DNA from: Bathymodiolus brooksi
Taxonomy: Eukaryota > Mollusca > Bivalvia > Mytilida > Modiolidae
Direction: 5' to 3'
Length of the DNA stretch: 64,000 bases
Assembly: GCA_963680875.1 (NCBI GenBank)
Contig: OY804579.1
Location: forward strand, 78,977,095-79,041,094
Shown here: positions 23,001-32,079 of the stretch, piece by piece
How the letters are laid out: each line of letters begins with the position of its first letter
Numbering within the stretch: position 1 is the stretch's first letter
Notes under the pieces: generated by a model
The model's input: only the letters and a program-made list of their open reading frames with translations
What the model was told of the DNA's origin: nothing
Databases searched by the model: none
Position numbers and translations under genes: made by a program

Positions 23001-25536
23001 AACTACAAATATGATTAAAGCCAAACTGTACATGAATGTTCATTAGATGGCCCTCTACAAACTTTAGGTTTTTTGTTCCGGTATGAAATTCAAAATGGCG
23101 GCTACGGCAGGACTTAGTTTAACATTGGACCCTATGGGGAAAATGTTTCAAAATGCTTCTTCTCTGAAACCACTTGGACAGTTGAAACCAAACTGCCCAG
23201 GAATGATCATTGGAAGGTCCTCTACAAAGTTTCTGTTTTTTATGCCGATCGGAAATCCAAGATGGCCACCACCGCAGGACATAGATTAACATTGGACCCT
23301 ATGGGAAAATATTCAAATGCCTTCTTCTCAGAAACTACAAATATGATTAAAGCCAAACTGTACATGAATGTTCATTGGATGGTCCTCTACAATCTTAAGG
23401 TTTTTTTGTTCCGATATGAAATTCAAAATGGCGGCTACGGCAGGACTTAGTTTAACATTGGACCCTATGGGAAAAATGTTTCAAAATGCTTCTTCTCTGA
23501 AACCACTTGGACAGTTGAAACCAAACTGCCCAGGAATGATCATTGGAAGGTCCTCTACACGGTGTGTGTTTTTTATGCCGATCGGAAATCCAAGATGGCC
23601 GCCACCGCAGGACATAGATTAACATTGGACCCTATGGGAAAATATTCAAATGCCTTCTTCTCAGAAACTACAAATATGATTAAAGCCAAACTGTACATGA
23701 ATGTTCATTAGATGGTCCTCTACAAACTTTAGGTTTTTTGTTCCGATATGAAATTCAAAATGGCGGCTACGGCAGGACTTAGTTTAACATTGGACCCTAT
23801 GGGAAAAATGTTTCAAAACGCTTCTTCTCTGAAACCACTTGGATAATTGAAACCAAACTGCCCAGGAATGATCATTGGAAGGTCCTCTACATGGTGTGTG
23901 TTTTTTATGCCGATCAGAAATCCAAGATGGCCACCACCGCAGGACATAGATTAACATTGGACCCTATGGGAAAATGTTCAAATGCCTTCTACTCAGAAAC
24001 TACAAATATGATTAAAGCCAAACTGTACATGAATGTTCATTGGATGGCCCTCTACAAACTTTAGGTTTTTTGTTCCGGTATGAAATTCAAAATGGCGGCT
24101 ACGGCAGGACTTAGTTTAACATTGGACCCTATGGGAAAAATGTTTCAAAATGCTTCTTCTCTGAAACCACTTGGACAGTTGAAACCAAACTGCCCAGGAA
24201 TGATCATTGGAAGGTCCTCTACAAAGTTTATGTTTTTTATGCCGATCGGAAATCCAAGATGGCCGCCACCACAGGACATAGATTAACATTGGACCCTATG
24301 GGAAAATATTCAAATGCCTTCTTCTCAGAAACTACAAATATGATTAAAGCCAAACTGTACATGAATGTTCATTGGATGGTCCTCTACAAACTTTACGTTT
24401 TTTGTTCCGATATGAAATTCAAAATGGCAGCTATGGCAGGACTTAGTTTAACATTGGACCCTATGGGAAAAATGTTTCAAAACGCTTCTTCTCTGAAACC
24501 ACTTGGACAGTTGAAACCAAACTGCCCAGGAATGATCATTGGAAGGTCCTCTACAAAGTTTCTGTTTGTTATGCCGATCGGAAATCCAAGATGGCTGCCA
24601 CCACAGGTCATAGTATTAACACAGGACCATATGGGGAAAATACAGAAATATATTCTTCTCTGAAGCTATTGCACTGATTGAACCTAAACTGTGCATCAAT
24701 CATTGGAAGGTCCTTTACAAACTTTGTGTTTTTCATGTTGATCGTAATTTCAAGATGACTACCACTGCAGGACATAGTTTTTACATAGGACCAATTGTTT
24801 TTTTTTATAACCAGGTGAACGATACAGGCTCTTGAGAGCCTCTGGTTTTCTTAAGAATTTAATAAATAATTTTTCTATCCACAAAAATAATTCAATTGAC
24901 CGAAATAATTAATTATTTCAAAGGAGTAAATACTAAAATGTATATTTTTTCCACGTTAAAGTAAGAAATTGATTTTAGACCACCCACAAAAAACAAAACA
25001 AAAAGTTATATAAGGTAGTTGATGAGATGGGACTTAAAATGTAACCAAATCTCTACATTATCGTTGCATCAGAATTTAGAAATTACACTTTTAAAAGAGT
25101 TAATTTCTGAAGATTGTTTCTTTTTAGCAACAGCTTATTTGTGTTTTTCTTTCTTTTTTTCAGTCGGAAGAAGAAATGTATAAGGTATTTGATGGGTGAT
25201 GAAGGCGGGGAAACTGATGGAGAGGAAGGCCACTTGAGTGACAGCAATCGTACTGGGTCGCTGCATGACAGTGATTCAATGACCGGTAGTCCCATGCATT
25301 CGGTTACGAGCGATGATGCCTTTTCTACACCATCCAAGTCTTTCTACCGACATTCTCCCCCACCTCTCGGTGTCGGAAATTCGGACCTCGACTTTACGTT
25401 AAAAAGCGATCATACTCATATTGACATTGAATCAGGGGAGATTGATGTGTGTTCTCAAGATAGTGACTTAAATATGACACTTACATCAAGTCCGCTGAAA
25501 TCCTCGCCATATCGTAATCACATACCGGTCACGTAA
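4947..25536 (+). CDS. TCF7L2: TCF/LEF transcription factor (pangolin/TCF7L2-like), 5'-partial multi-exon gene
   Basis: This is the nuclear HMG-box factor that binds Wnt target genes and recruits beta-catenin or Groucho. Exons seen, all with AG/GT borders: 4947-5034, 10609-10803, 15254-15431 or 15493-15658, 17415-17577, 18542-18613, 19407-19494 and 25164-25536; 20048-20108 is possible. Reading order matches TCF7L2: a GLPRPP / GYPISSGAF proline-rich stretch, a [16 protein letters not shown] segment, HMG box, basic KKKRKKK tail, C-clamp (KKCRARYG then WCKPCR and KKKCIRY), and an acidic Ser-rich C-terminus ending in TAA. All phases join without a break. The beta-catenin-binding N-terminus is not in the window, so the gene starts upstream. 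The C-clamp marks the single invertebrate TCF or the vertebrate E-type tail; vertebrate LEF1 lacks it. Identity is very secure; the exact 5' exon set is not known. Confidence 0.96.
5035..9919. other. TCF intron with dispersed repeats and CpG-dense patches
   Basis: This holds copies of two repeat families that recur elsewhere: a GTGGCCTTATAAGAG type (5070-5170, again 13010-13180 and 15750-15910) and a CAGTCAAACCTGTCTAATGT type (5808-6005, again reversed at 33190-33345 and at 59100-59215). A mollusc SINE-tail element lies at about 7185-7330. CpG-dense patches at 7440-7680 and 8920-9470 stand out from the CpG-poor surroundings. No TCF exon is recognised here. Confidence 0.5.
9924..10400 (-). mobile_element. 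LINE relic: 3' end of an L1-like reverse transcriptase ORF
   Basis: On the minus strand the sequence reads [23 protein letters not shown], then after a frameshift [20 protein letters not shown] and [12 protein letters not shown], then [17 protein letters not shown]. The C-x-H-x-FFKC pattern and the WEIWK.RN ending are typical of the C-terminal zinc-knuckle end of L1-like LINE ORF2 proteins. Only the last about 150 codons remain and the frame is broken, so it is dead. It sits in the TCF intron just before the 10609 exon. The class is inferred from pattern, not a search. Confidence 0.7.
10609..10803 (+). CDS. TCF7L2: TCF exon: Pro/Ser/His-rich linker upstream of HMG box
   Basis: A 195-nt exon with a TTTTTGCAG acceptor and GTATGA donor at 10804. 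It encodes [15 protein letters not shown], a Ser run, [18 protein letters not shown] and [18 protein letters not shown]. Human TCF7L2 has a parallel order (VYPITTGGF, SRFPPHMVPPHHTLHTTG, IPHPAIVTPTVKQE), so this is the conserved linker just before the HMG box, with a possible KxEP sumoylation-like motif. It ends with AG, so the next exon must supply G to make Arg; both alternative HMG exons do. A LINE relic on the opposite strand ends about 200 bp upstream. Confidence 0.92.
10804..11204. other. TCF intron with a SINE-tail fragment
   Basis: Immediately after the exon, 10810-10875 is a reversed fragment of the mollusc SINE tail (GTGTTTAATGCCACTTTCAA, then TATATCGTGGCGG). The remainder is AT-rich with nothing recognised. 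Confidence 0.55.
11205..11714 (+). repeat. Hairpin-headed repeat family B
   Basis: It opens with an imperfect foldback (AGCTCATCTTGCC AAAG GGCAATGTGAGCT-like), then CATCACTTGGCGTCTGTCGT, then diverged monomers containing CTTCTCCTCTGAAAC, GAACCGAAACTTGGTAGGAA, GGTCCTCTATAAAG and ACAAACATGGCC. The same order appears at 22271-24845 and, in part, at 31806-32000 and 32460-32720. Non-coding; the family is very common in bivalve genomes as far as I know. Confidence 0.75.
11715..12270 (+). repeat. Hairpin-headed repeat family C
   Basis: It starts with a strong foldback: TATACCCCCC and CAAC paired with GTTG and GGGGGGTATA around a GAA loop (11715-11750), then a GTCCGTCCGTC stretch, then about 2.5 monomers with CCTATGTCGTACGATAACTT, GAAATTTTATCAGC and GGTGAAGAGAGGA. 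A reversed copy lies at 60775-61495. It abuts family B directly. Confidence 0.8.
12271..15253. other. TCF intron upstream of the HMG exons
   Basis: AT-rich. It contains repeat fragments at 13010-13180 (GTGGCCTCTTTTGAGGGG type), a repeat at 13240-13400 with a second copy at 15020-15200 (AAATCATTTGAAATTT, GGACCATAAAAGGAAGGC, GAGTTATGCCCC), a SINE-tail at 13500-13550, and a poly-G run at about 14987-14999. No exon seen. Confidence 0.5.
15254..15431 (+). CDS. TCF7L2: TCF HMG-box exon, copy A (canonical)
   Basis: A 178-nt exon with acceptor TTCCATTAG and donor GTAAGA at 15432. After the shared Arg codon it reads [20 protein letters not shown], then [39 protein letters not shown]. This is the first half of the HMG box: the N-terminal strand, helix 1 with the intercalating-Met region, and the start of helix 2. 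Residues usually invariant in TCF/LEF ([27 protein letters not shown]) are kept. The next exon continues directly with [14 protein letters not shown]. It leaves in phase 0. Its twin, 15493-15658, starts after a 61-nt gap with the same phases. Confidence 0.95.
15493..15658 (+). CDS. TCF7L2: TCF HMG-box exon, copy B (diverged duplicate, predicted mutually exclusive)
   Basis: A 166-nt exon with acceptor CTTTAATAG and donor GTAAGC at 15659. It reads [55 protein letters not shown]. It is a clear duplicate of 15254-15431, four codons shorter (LTAA absent), with the same phases (one base completes Arg, leaves phase 0). Open frame, intact sites and conservative changes argue for a live exon and not a relic. 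Against copy A it has I to V, P to T in KKPLNAFM, A to K in VVAEC and A to V in ESAAIN. The Pro is near-invariant in sequence-specific HMG boxes. Whether it is expressed cannot be seen here. Confidence 0.9.
15659..17414. other. TCF intron with a tRNA-derived SINE head
   Basis: Repeat fragment at 15750-15910 (GGTCACCTGT type). A SINE whose A-box segment is tandemly triplicated occupies 17040-17290 (separate entry). The rest is AT-rich. Confidence 0.5.
17040..17290 (+). mobile_element. tRNA-derived SINE with triplicated A-box segment
   Basis: Three 41-bp direct repeats start at 17044, 17085 and 17126, each with ACCTCTGGTGTAATGGCTAG-like sequence (middle copy GTTGTAATGACTAG). TGGTGTAATGG matches a Pol III A box. 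The last repeat runs on into TAGATCATGAGATTTGATTA (decayed B-box region), then GTCAAACCAAAGACTGTAAA, the same body as the SINE at 31418. The 3' tail is missing, so the copy is truncated. Confidence 0.8.
17415..17577 (+). CDS. TCF7L2: TCF exon: second half of HMG box and basic tail
   Basis: A 163-nt exon with acceptor ATTTTAG and a GTATAT donor at 17578. It encodes [39 protein letters not shown] and [16 protein letters not shown]. This completes the HMG box (helices 2-3 with EQAKYYE and [11 protein letters not shown], both TCF/LEF signatures) and supplies the KKKRKKK basic tail, which acts as nuclear localisation signal and DNA-bending clamp. It enters in phase 0, fitting both alternative upstream exons, and leaves with one base. 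It joins in frame to 18542 or, if that cassette is skipped, to 19407. Confidence 0.95.
17578..18541. other. TCF intron
   Basis: AT-rich. A stretch near 17830-17960 (GTGTCAAACAACAATCACTC) looks like a SINE 3' tail. Nothing else is recognised. Confidence 0.5.
18542..18613 (+). CDS. TCF7L2: TCF small in-frame exon between HMG box and C-clamp (likely cassette)
   Basis: A 72-nt exon (24 codons), acceptor CAAATTTAG, strong donor GTAAGT at 18614. With the overhanging G it reads [20 protein letters not shown] then LNSQ. Entry and exit are both phase 1, so it can be kept or skipped without changing frame. Vertebrate TCF7 and TCF7L2 genes have alternatively spliced exons at this place; that this one is alternative is inference. 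I do not recognise a motif in the peptide. Confidence 0.75.
18614..19406. other. TCF intron with a dispersed repeat
   Basis: The stretch 18715-18865 (GAATCAAATTCTTTAATTTA, TTACTGGTCCGAACAAAGTT, TACTGGTCTTGGG) is found again, reversed, at about 36070-36230. The rest is AT-rich. Confidence 0.55.
19407..19494 (+). CDS. TCF7L2: TCF exon: C-clamp, first three cysteines
   Basis: An 88-nt exon with a CTAAATTTTAG acceptor and GTAAGT donor at 19495. It encodes [20 protein letters not shown] then QQNQWCKPC and two bases of Arg. This is most of the C-clamp, a zinc-binding second DNA-binding domain that reads a GC-rich helper site beside the HMG site. Cys in KKCRARYG and both Cys of WCKPC are here; the fourth (KKKC) is in the last exon, so an intact C-clamp needs a direct 19494 to 25164 junction. 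Very close to fly pangolin and the human E-tail. Confidence 0.95.
20048..20117 (+). CDS. Possible alternative TCF exon that interrupts the C-clamp
   Basis: After a pyrimidine-rich TCTCTTTTCAG acceptor, the phase of the C-clamp exon stays open for [20 protein letters not shown] then E, with a possible donor (GAG|GTACAA) at 20109 and an in-frame TAA at 20115-20117. Read as a terminal exon it ends VQ-stop. Spliced on to 25164 as a 61-nt cassette it shifts frame and gives a short [11 protein letters not shown] tail. Either form loses the fourth C-clamp cysteine. Ser/Gln-rich content and the good acceptor support it, but there is no homology, and chance is possible. Confidence 0.4.
20118..22270. 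other. TCF intron before the 332-bp array
   Basis: AT-rich, with no recognised exon. A short repeated motif (AAAGATTCTATTTTGTCGAG-like) appears three times between about 21480 and 21630, about 65 bp apart, each linked to GAGCAGTTTGT. Confidence 0.45.
22271..24850 (+). repeat. Family B element with perfect 14-bp hairpin and six 332-bp tandem units
   Basis: The head is a perfect inverted repeat, AGTTCACCTGGACC / AAA / GGTCCAGGTGAACT (22271-22301), followed by CATCACTTGGCGTCTGTCGT. AATCCAAGATGGC then recurs at 22590, 22922, 23254, 23587, 23919, 24251 and 24583, so the unit is 332 bp (once 333). Each unit is a dimer of two related halves of about 166 bp (AAATGGCGGCTACGGCAGGA versus AAGATGGCCGCCACCGCAGG). 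The end carries AGGTGAACGATACAGG and GCTCTTGAGAGC. Long frames inside are repeat artefacts. It lies in the last TCF intron. Confidence 0.95.
24851..25163. other. End of last TCF intron
   Basis: AT-rich sequence ending in the long pyrimidine tract (TTTTTCTTTCTTTTTTTCAG) before the terminal exon. Nothing else seen. Confidence 0.6.
25164..25536 (+). CDS. TCF7L2: TCF terminal coding exon: end of C-clamp and C-terminal tail
   Basis: The exon follows TTCTTTTTTTCAG and encodes [16 protein letters not shown], then an acidic and Ser/Thr-rich tail ([66 protein letters not shown]) to a TAA at 25534-25536. KKKC gives the last zinc ligand of the C-clamp, and RRKKKCIRY is nearly identical to fly pangolin. 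No CtBP motif (PLSL) is apparent. In the other two phases the exon meets a stop within 12 codons, so any upstream frame-shifting isoform is truncated here. Confidence 0.95.
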
Positions 25537-27203
25537 AGGGATCAATTTGTTCATTTACCTGATTTGTACATAATATAGACATTGATACTGTACAGCATAA
25601 TAATGATCTCCGATTTCACCTCATTAGTTGTGATCAAAAATACACGAAAATGTATGGGATGTGTTCAGTTTTATCATCGTGTTGGATTGTGCGCCAAAGG
25701 ACGATTTGCCAACATTTCTTGTGCCGTCTGTGATGTCATCTAAATGAGAATATTTTTATTTGTACCTCAGACATAGTTTGGCAAGTCCATATACCTCTTC
25801 ATCAAAGAAGAGGAAAAATCGTCACGTTAAAATGAACCGGTTTATATATACTAATATATAGAGTACTAAATGGCATTATGCCCCCAATATATACACATAA
25901 CAAAATGGAATCATCCATTCCAATAGTAAAATATATGTCTCGAGTTACTTAATGAATTGAGTTATTCTCGTGGTAAAAGTCAGGTTTTAAACAAAGATAT
26001 TGAAAATGCTAATTTAAGGACTGATAAATTAATTTCTACAAGGGGGACCACAGTAATTATTATTACTTTTTGATGTAATCTTTCTTGGATTTAGAAGAAA
26101 ATAACAATATTTTGTTGTATCCATAGGCATGATACCTAGTATAATTATGCCTCCATTTTGTTGACTCGATTGATTTTTAGTGATAAATTTATTTTCACAA
26201 AGCATATGACGGAGTGTCTTAAAAATGTACATGTAAGTGATGATGAAATATATGTCCAAAGTTTAAATTTGATTTCCACTTTTTTTTTTGTGTGAAATTT
26301 ACGATTCTTGAAGATTTATACTACCCTATATACTATTAAACGAATGTTTATATATGCCAAAATAATGTCAATTCTCTTGTCAGTAAAATTCACACTTTTA
26401 TATAAAAAAAAAAATGGTTGTATTAAGAAAAAATATGTCTTAAAATTAAAATTGTATTTTTGTTAATATAATGTTAATGGGAGAAGAAAAATTATTTGAA
26501 TAAAAAGCTTATATTTTAGCATTTAATTGTTTTATGAAGAATTCTACAAGGAAAACTTATTTATAGTCACATTTTTTTACTTTTCATTAAACAATATTTT
26601 CTTGTTTTTGTTTTAATGTCCAGTGTTATGTTTAAATTGTTTATATATTTGATCCTACAATATAATGTACTGTATTATTCCATCCAGTTACAGAAATATG
26701 TCAGATCAGTTCAATTGATTGATTGATTGGTGTTTAATGCCAACTTTAGCAATTTTTCAGCTATATCATGGCGTAGATCAGTTCAAAGATGACGAGGCTC
26801 AACACGTTTTGTTTATATGGAAAATATTACATGGGTTCTTCAATTTCACACCTTTATCTTTCAGAGACGCCAGTATAGTCCCGAGAGCTCTGCACGAGGG
26901 ACTATATTGGTATAGGTTTTGATTAGGAGTAATATTAAAAAAAGTCAGGTCACATACAATTTATCATATACTTTAATCAGATGAAAAAAATGTGTCACCG
27001 TGACCGATGTTGATATTGTCACAGATGGTTGACTGAACATGATATCGGTACGGGTGATTGATGCTGAACAGTCTTCCGTGTATTACTTATTAAATTAATC
27101 TATATTTAATACTAAGTATATGATAAATAAATTTAGTCTACAATAAACGTAGCATTCTATTTATCTAGTTATTGAAAAAAAAAAAAAAAAAAAAAAAAAA
27201 AAA
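25537..27203 (+). other. Probable TCF 3' UTR and downstream region
   Basis: AT-rich non-coding sequence after the stop. An AATAAA at 26499-26504 is a candidate polyadenylation signal, but others follow (28.4 kb, 28.9 kb), so the end is uncertain. A SINE-tail fragment (CAATCAATC-type, reversed) sits at about 26706-26780 and a pure A run of about 27 at 27175-27203. No further open frame is convincing. Confidence 0.55.
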
Positions 27204-30200
27204 GCCCTCACTAAGTTGTAGAATGAACTGAAATTTGGCAACACATGTCTCGACCCTCTTCCTGTTTTTGGTGTAATCTATATGAATTTGATTTATTGAA
27301 AAAAATGAAAATGGTTCTGAAATTTGTTCATTCATAATGAGATTCATTGTCATTTAGATATATTTTAAATAATCGTATGACCATTGTTTATCTACATTAG
27401 TTTGTCATCTTGTATTCCTAAGCTCATTTGTTATCTTTTGTTCAAGTCGTCCACAGAAATTTTAGCCATTAGAAAAAAGATTTTATTTTCTGAACGACAA
27501 CTAAAATTAGTGTTAGTTTAAGCATATTGTAGGATTTGGAAACAAGCTCACAAAGGCTTATACTAACACCATTAGTGTTGAAACTTAATACCTATATTTC
27601 TACTCCACCAATTAAAAAACTGACTGCCACTATATAACTAAAATATTGTTGAAAGTGGCATTAAACACCATAAACCCCCCCTTTCTACATTTCTGTAGAT
27701 TTGAAATGACCTGATGTGTTTTTATGTTGTTCTGGGAGATAATAAAACTACACAAGAATTGCAATGTGGTATAATCTGCCCATTTATAATTGGTGCAAAT
27801 GTTTTACATGCTATTTTAAGGATCTAAAGATCATTGATATATATTTATTTGTAAAAGATAAAAAAAAACTTTGTGCATTCTATCATTGGAGAGCGAGAGC
27901 GAGTGAGAGAGACATGATATCTTTGTGGTGTGTTTATGAGTGGTTTATATTTTTGTCACAAGACAGATATTTATTGTAATTACGTGTATTTCTGGTCCAC
28001 CATATTAAATCATGTATCGTCAACTGATCCCGCCTGATATTATACTGCAATAATTTTGATGTATTAAAAGCAAGCAGATCTTCTTTTTTTTCTTCATTTT
28101 TCGAAATTTCAACTAAAGAAAAAGCTATCCTGTTTTGCTTCCAATAGTAACGAATATAGTGCAAAAAAAAAAAAAAATCCTTTCGGATAAAATATTATCC
28201 TCACAAGGGATGTCTATGCTTACCATATAAGCTGGTGTAACCACGCGACAAAGTATTTTCATACTGAATTAGAATATTTTTAATTAATTTTAATATTAAT
28301 TTTAAATTTTTTTTATTTGATACATTCCATCCTCTTTTCTTTTTTATTTGTGTGTGTGTGTGTGTAAATACTGTCCTGCTTAATCTTCATTTTTTCTACA
28401 ATAAATAATTGTATTGTAATTTAAATATAAACACATGTATGTTTATTGTGTGTAAATCCGACGTTTGAATGTGGATTATCGAAGTGTGTGGATCAGATGT
28501 CTATGATAAAGTGATGATATAATATTGGATTGTAATACATATGAAGTTAGAGTGTTTTCTAGAATATAAAATAGATTTATTTTTGGTCAGTTTTTTTTCT
28601 CTCCATCAAATGGGTATTACATACTGTGAAATAGAAGTTAGAATTGTAACAGTATGATAGCTCATATTTTTGCATGAATGTAAAAGTTTTAAGAAAATAT
28701 TGATGTCTTGGTGAATTGACGTTTCATGTGCCTAATATTATAATAATTATTGTTGTTGAAACACATTTTTTTACGGAGATTAAATGTGGCTTATTTTCTG
28801 TTAATTTCAGGTTTTATGAAATCTTAATAGAGTTTATTTTCCATTTTTTTCTTGGAAATATTTTATTCAGATTAAATCATAAAATTTATTCATAGCTATC
28901 GAATTCATGATCAAATAAAATGGGTTTATTTATTCAAAAAGTCCTTTTTATAGATTGCTCAGTTTTTACAAACTTGCTTACCCTTATGATTATGGAGCTA
29001 GGCTTAGATTTCTTGAGGTCAACTTTTGACCTTTTTAATTCCCCAATTTTCTATACCATCTATGAAGTTTCTTAAAAAAAAAAAAAAAAAAAAAATGTCA
29101 ATCCATCATTTTTTTTTAACATTTACGTAATATTGGAACCTCCCAACCACTTTTTTTGTGAAAATTACAGGATTATAATTTGTAACAATTGATTCAAGAA
29201 TGAAGATCGTCATTTCAGATCCCTCCAGTAGTTATTTTTAGGTACTTTAAATTTCTACCTTTAATAAATATTTTGAGGTTGTTCATTGCGATTTTAATTA
29301 AAAAATTAAAATTAGAAAATTTGCCTTCACATATTGTAAAGGATAAGCAAGTCTGATTTTATTCCACCAATATTTTCTAATCATAAAATAGTTATTTTTT
29401 TATTGAACCTGCTACAAATGAATTTCTTTTTTTTTAATATCATTTAAATTTAATTTAAACCTATTGTGTCCATTTTCATTTTAAAGCAATTTATATTCAA
29501 ACATTTTATCATGAAATATTCTACAAAGTATTTTTAGTTTTAAAAGGTGAAAGTGGCATCTTTTTTTATTAGAAAGAAAATGGTGTTAAAAGCTAAAAAT
29601 ATTTGTTACTTGTGTAAAACTTACAAAGAAGAGACACATTAGAGAATTAATTTAGCCATTGTCTTTTATTTTGTTCTGCTTTTTTTACTTGTGTATTATT
29701 CGTCATGATCACCATATGTTGTATTAGTGCTAAATCAGGTATTTTACTTCCTGGTCTTCTGTGTGTAGCATGCACTGCCGCAATACATACCTAGTTCATT
29801 TTGTATGCTTTGTATGTATTTTATGTGTTATTTTTAAGTGTAATATTTAAACTTTATATTGAAATCGTAACCAAAACTTAATTCTAACGAAACCAAAACT
29901 GGATTGATCTATTGATATATTGTTACGGCAATAGAAAAGTTTATCCAAATGATAACAACATACTTTATTAATGAAATCCTAGCAGTAGCCATTTTGTCTA
30001 TTTTCTATGATTTTTCGGTTGAATTTTTGAACTGTTCCGACTGTGGTATTTTTGTTTGTTTTCCATTTTATTCCTACAAACACATTTTTACAACTGTTAA
30101 TTAAATACATATTTCTTCTTGTGAAGCAAATATGTGTGCTGTTTGGGAAAAAAACAACTTTTTCGTATTTTTAGAAATAAATTGAACCTGAAATTGAAAT

Positions 30201-30539
30201 ATTTTGGAATGTATGAAATGCATCAGTGCCTTCCTATTTGTTGAAAAATGCTTGCAGGCAACACCTTATAAATATTAAGGCAATATAAAGAAGAAATTAC
30301 CAGAATTTATACTTGAAATAAAAAATGATTGTAAAAATGTATATGCAATAGTAACATATCTGAGAAATTGTTAATAGATTTTTTTTTATCATTCTTTATC
30401 TTTTGTAGCAAATTTTTGTTCAACCTACTAAACCATGTGTAAAAGAAATAAATGAGATAAATATAAGTATGATGGCATCTTTACATATCAACATTTACCT
30501 CTAGCAAAGAATGCAAACAATTTTATTTTAAGATTTTTA
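27204..30539. other. Intergenic region after TCF
   Basis: Strongly AT-rich, with a SINE-tail fragment at about 27625-27680 (ATATTGTTGAAAGTGGCATT), a short GT run near 28348, and A runs. No open frame with motif or splice context was found on either strand. Confidence 0.5.
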
Positions 30540-30965
30540 TTTTGTGTTTAAACACCACCTTAGCAATTTTGTTGGTACATTGTGGTGGCCATCTTTGTTA
30601 TTAGACTAAATTGAACAATTTTATTAAATTTACATACAATTAAAAGGTGGGTTGTTTAACACCACTTTAGCAATTTATTTGGTACAATGGTGGCCATCTT
30701 TGTTTTTGGACAAAATTGAACAATTTTATTAAATTTACATACAATTAAAAGGTGGGTGTTTAACACCACTTTAGCAATTTATTTGGTACATTGGTGGCCA
30801 TCTTTGTTTTTGGACAAAATTAGATAATTTGATTAAATTTGCATACAATTAAAAGGTGAGTGTTTAACACCACTTTAGGAATTTATTTGGTACATTGTGG
30901 TGGACATCTTTGTTTTTGGACAAAATTGAACAATTTGATTAAATTTACATAAATTAAAAGGGAAA
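30540..30965. repeat. Four diverged tandem units of about 106 bp
   Basis: Each unit contains GTTTAACACCACTTTAGCAA, then TGGTGGCCATCTTTGTTTTT, GACAAAATTGAACAATTT and ACATACAATTAAAAGGTG. GGTGGCCATCTTTG-like motifs fall about 105-107 bp apart from 30583. Non-coding intergenic repeat. Confidence 0.85.
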
Positions 30966-31417
30966 AAAGATACCCTTTCTTCACTGGTATTTCAATCTTA
31001 ATGCATGTAATTATTATTAGAATTGGGCAATAACTTCATCCAGACATCCCGACTTGACAATGTATTCAATGGATTTATTTATAGAAAATTGTTTGCATTC
31101 TCTAACCCCCATGCCCCCTTTTTAAAGCTTTATGTAAGTCATTTCTCTTTCATGTCTTTTTTCCCCCACTCTCATCTCTCATTTTGTGTTAAGTTTGACA
31201 CATGTTAATTTACATTAATTTAAGCGGGTCTTTATTTTTCGTATGGTGCTTTTTAGATTTGACAATGGCTACAATGTTTCTTGATGTGTCTCGTCAACCA
31301 ACAATTTTACTTTGTATTTTCTATGTTACAGCATTCTTGTTTCTGTAATAAACCTCAGTTAAATATTTATATATTGTTTGTTTTATATCGTTGGAAGAAC
31401 AACAGAAATGATGTGGA

Positions 31418-31775
31418 CCGCATTGGTGGTGTAATGGTTAGCTTGCTTGCCATAAGTGCAGTAGATCGTGGGTTCGAGTCCCGGTTGGGTCAAACCAAAG
31501 ACTATAAAATTGGTATTTGTTGCTTCTCTGCTAAGCACACAACATTAAGAACAAAGACTGGTTGGTTCGGAATCAGAATAATGTGTCCGAGTGGAGTGAC
31601 ATGTCTAACCGTGGACTGTTGTTTCAGTGAGCTAGCACTATAAAAATCCATTTCAGTGTGTTGATCTAGAACAAAGCAGATTTCATCATCTCATTGAAAA
31701 TTAACTTGTTCTCGCCATGATATAGCTGAAAAATTGCTGAGTTGACGATAAACAACAATCGCTCGTTTACTCATT
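31418..31775 (+). mobile_element. Full-length tRNA-derived SINE with target-site duplication
   Basis: Internal Pol III promoter: A box TGGTGTAATGG (31427-31437) and B box GGTTCGAGTCC (31471-31481), 34 bp apart, in a tRNA-like head ending TCCCGGTTGGGTCA. The body has CAAACCAAAGACTATAAAAT and GTGTCCGAGTGGAGTGACAT; the tail is CATGATATAGCTGAAAAATT ending AACAACAATCGCTCG. Flanks of 24 nt (GAAGAA..CAGAAATGATGTGGA at 31394-31417 and a 5-mismatch copy at 31776-31799) look like an old target-site duplication. Relatives: 17040, 48870 and 51380. Confidence 0.88.
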
Positions 31776-31805
31776 GAAGAATAGCAGAAATAATGTGAAT
31801 CCTAT

Positions 31806-32000
31806 TTAGCTCATGAGACCCATTGGGGTGAGTGAAGTATTGTTGCTTTGAGTCTATCGTCGTTCATAAACTTTTCACATTTCAATCAATTTCTTATAAA
31901 CCGCTATACCAAATGGAATGAAACTTGGTAGAAATGCTACTTAGTTAGTCCTCAAAATATAAGGCGATTTTAGTTCCATTTAAAATTTCAAATTCTCTTC
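31806..32000 (+). repeat. Family B fragment
   Basis: AGCTCATGAGACCCATTGGG head, then TATCGTCGTTCATAAACTTT, ACATTTCAATC and GAATGAAACTTGGTAGAAAT. It is a truncated relative of the 11205 and 22271 elements. Confidence 0.65.
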
Positions 32001-32079
32001 TCGACAGAAATCAGATATTAGATGAAATTGTTACATGGTGTTCCTTAACAACACTGTACACTATTTGCATTTTATTTGT

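Noticed and set aside
22472..24663. Repeated frames such as [20 protein letters not shown] as a protein family
   Set aside because: Translations of 332-bp intronic repeat units; frames shift between units because 332 is not divisible by three.
31421..31495. Functional tRNA gene
   Set aside because: A and B boxes are present, but the sequence continues into a SINE body and tail and is flanked by a target-site duplication; the same head recurs at 17.0 and 51.5 kb.
31281..31643. 120-codon frame containing RIGGVMVSLLAISAVDRGFE
   Set aside because: It is the SINE head translated; this peptide is a common artefact of tRNA-derived SINEs.
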